Assembly: GCA_017538635.1 (NCBI GenBank)
Contig: JAFYIM010000389.1
Span: forward strand, 1 to 7,087
Origin: a bacterium
GTDB taxonomy: Bacteria; UBA3054
DNA: 7,087 bases
Reading direction: 5' to 3'
The translations under genes and the position numbers were made by a program. The notes beneath the pieces were generated by a model that was not told the origin of the DNA, did no database searches, and saw only the letters and a list, made by a program, of their open reading frames with translations. Shown in pieces: positions 6,038-7,087 of this stretch. Each line of letters opens with the position of its first letter. The stretch's first letter is position 1.

Positions 6038-7087
6038 ATGGGCTTTTTAGGCGTTACATGCTTTATTCTCCTGGCCACTCTTCTGAGAGGCAAATGCGCT
6101 TTCAAAAAGTGGCCGTGGAGAATAGTGACGGGCGGTCTGCTTTTACAGGCCGCCTTCCTTTTTCTCTTAAGGCCTGACGGCGCGGCCTACGCTTTCCTTG
6201 GCAAGTTCTTCAAGCTTCTGGGAGAATCCGCTGCGGCCGGCGGCAGGAGCGTTTTCGGCAGCGTTGACATCAGGATGTACTTTGCCCTGAACTGCCTTTG
6301 CACGATCATAATGATCTCAGCTTTCATGGGCGTTCTGTATTATCTCGGAATACCTCAGAAAGTCATATCCTGGATCGCCAAACTCTTTAAGAAACTCTTC
6401 GGGATCGAGGGCTCGGCGGCTTTCGCTTCAGCCTGCTCCATCTTTTTCGGCGTCGGCGTCACAGTAAGCATCCTGACTCCTTACATCCCAAAAATGAGCA
6501 GGCGAACGCTCATGATCCTTTTGGTGTCCTCGCTTGCCACCATCTCTTTCGCCCTGATGCCTCTGCTTTCAAGCATGGGCATTTCTTCGGGAGATCTTGT
6601 CCTGGCCAGTTTCATGTCGGCGCCTTCCGCGGTTGTTTATGCCGCATTGCTCTGCCCGGATGAGGAGGAAAGCCGCGAGAAAGGCGAAATAAAGGCCGAT
6701 CTTCTGATTGGCAGGGGAATTGTCGATTCGTTTGCGAAAGGGGCCTTAATGGGCCTCAAATTGGCTGTAAGGGTCATCGCCATGCTTATCGCGATCTCCG
6801 CCGCCATTTATTTTATAAACAAGCTTCTGGGCTCTCCCAGGGTCTTTTTCCCAAATTATCCGGAAATATCCCTTCAGGGCATCTTCGGATACATAGGCTG
6901 GCCTTTCGCTTTCCTTATGGGCGTTCCTGCGGCGGAGTGCGGAAAAATAGGTTATGTCCTGGGTTGCAAAGTTGTCCTGAACGAGATCGTCGCTTATCAG
7001 GAACTCTTGAAGATCGCGGGAATGCTTTCTCCGAAAACCATAAGGATCGCGACTTTCGCCTGCTGCGGTTTCGCGAATTTCGGAACG
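6038..7087 (+). CDS. Concentrative nucleoside transporter (CNT/NupC) family protein with altered binding motif, 3' partial
   Basis: The frame is open from ATG 6038 to the window end (350 codons). Bacterial CNTs are about 400-425 residues, so the last 50-75 are missing. Family landmarks in order: an N-terminal helix, then WRIVTGGLLLQAAFLFLL (canonical WR-V-GL-LQ), VFGS, ISAFMGVLYYLGIPQKVISWIAKLFKKLFG, LTPYIPKMSRRTLM, LASFMSAPSAVVYAALLCPDE, LAVRVIAMLIA, LQGIFGYIGWPFAFLMGVPAAECG, LGCKVVLNEIVAYQEL and IATFACCGFANFG. Such proteins import nucleosides with Na+ or H+ across the inner membrane. E300 and N347 correspond to substrate residues E332 and N368 of Vibrio cholerae CNT, but GQTEAP is replaced by GVGVTV (138-143), losing Q154, T155 and E156; the Na+-site Asn (N149) is Ser134. 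The substrate may therefore differ. The start is 1 nt after the preceding stop, with no clear ribosome binding site. Codon use is less biased than upstream (seven TTA/TCA codons). The family call is strong; nucleoside transport itself is uncertain. Confidence 0.87.
   Translation, partial: MGFLGVTCFILLATLLRGKCAFKKWPWRIVTGGLLLQAAFLFLLRPDGAAYAFLGKFFKLLGESAAAGGRSVFGSVDIRMYFALNCLCTIIMISAFMGVLYYLGIPQKVISWIAKLFKKLFGIEGSAAFASACSIFFGVGVTVSILTPYIPKMSRRTLMILLVSSLATISFALMPLLSSMGISSGDLVLASFMSAPSAVVYAALLCPDEEESREKGEIKADLLIGRGIVDSFAKGALMGLKLAVRVIAMLIAISAAIYFINKLLGSPRVFFPNYPEISLQGIFGYIGWPFAFLMGVPAAECGKIGYVLGCKVVLNEIVAYQELLKIAGMLSPKTIRIATFACCGFANFGT

Larger units (their letters stand above)
1..7087 (+). other. 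Putative operon: TPR, TPR, exbB, exbD, exbD, TonB-DUF4159, CNT
   Basis: All seven genes share a strand, with gaps of 14, 32, 36, 9, 2 and 1 nt and no terminator-like hairpin with a T-run between them. I could not identify a promoter inside; the A/T-rich 32-nt gap at 3150-3181 is too short for a full promoter unless it reaches into the gene before. Transcription most likely begins upstream of the window and continues past its end. Confidence 0.75.

Noticed and set aside
4909..6105. Open frame of 398 codons on the - strand, longer than the sense gene it covers
   Set aside because: Again in register with the sense codons and explained by the lack of TTA, CTA and TCA codons; the sense frame has membrane, Pro-rich and DUF4159 features.

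Overview
The window holds seven genes, all on the + strand and tightly packed. They form one apparent operon cut at both ends. In order: a large TPR-repeat protein (5' end missing), a small secreted TPR protein, an ExbB/TolQ/MotA-type proton-channel subunit, two different ExbD/TolR subunits, a TonB-like inner-membrane protein ending in a DUF4159 domain, and the first 350 codons of a concentrative nucleoside transporter (CNT) family protein. Gaps between genes are 14, 32, 36, 9, 2 and 1 nt. No stretch lacks a gene for even 100 bases. I see no RNA gene, CRISPR array, mobile element or convincing terminator.

Organism: signal peptides, a TonB/ExbBD-type motor and BamD/CpoB-like TPR proteins indicate a diderm bacterium. 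An ExbB with its own signal peptide, tandem ExbDs, DUF4159 and long TPR proteins together recall the PVC superphylum (Lentisphaerota/Victivallales, Kiritimatiellota, Verrucomicrobiota). This placement is from memory of the families, not from a search, and is moderately uncertain. The DNA is moderately GC-rich, and the first six genes have strongly biased codon use (GCC, AAG, GAC, GGC), as expected of well-expressed genes.

Layout: 1-3149 encodes the likely periplasmic or outer-membrane TPR partners. 3182-4846 encodes the proton-driven motor: ExbB with its channel Thr residues, and two ExbDs that both keep the essential membrane Asp. 4849-6036 encodes the probable force transducer, with a TonB-like N-terminus (membrane helix with a T-xxx-H motif, then a Pro-rich linker) but a DUF4159 domain where the usual TonB C-terminal domain would be. 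6038-7087 encodes a CNT-like permease whose substrate-binding motif GQTEAP is replaced.

How they may work together (inference): ExbB plus the ExbD pair would use the proton gradient to move the TonB/DUF4159 protein across the periplasm, with the TPR proteins as scaffold or outer-membrane partners. The permease may serve the same process, or may simply lie downstream. The main points of interest are the TonB-DUF4159 architecture, the six-gene motor cassette, and the altered CNT binding site.
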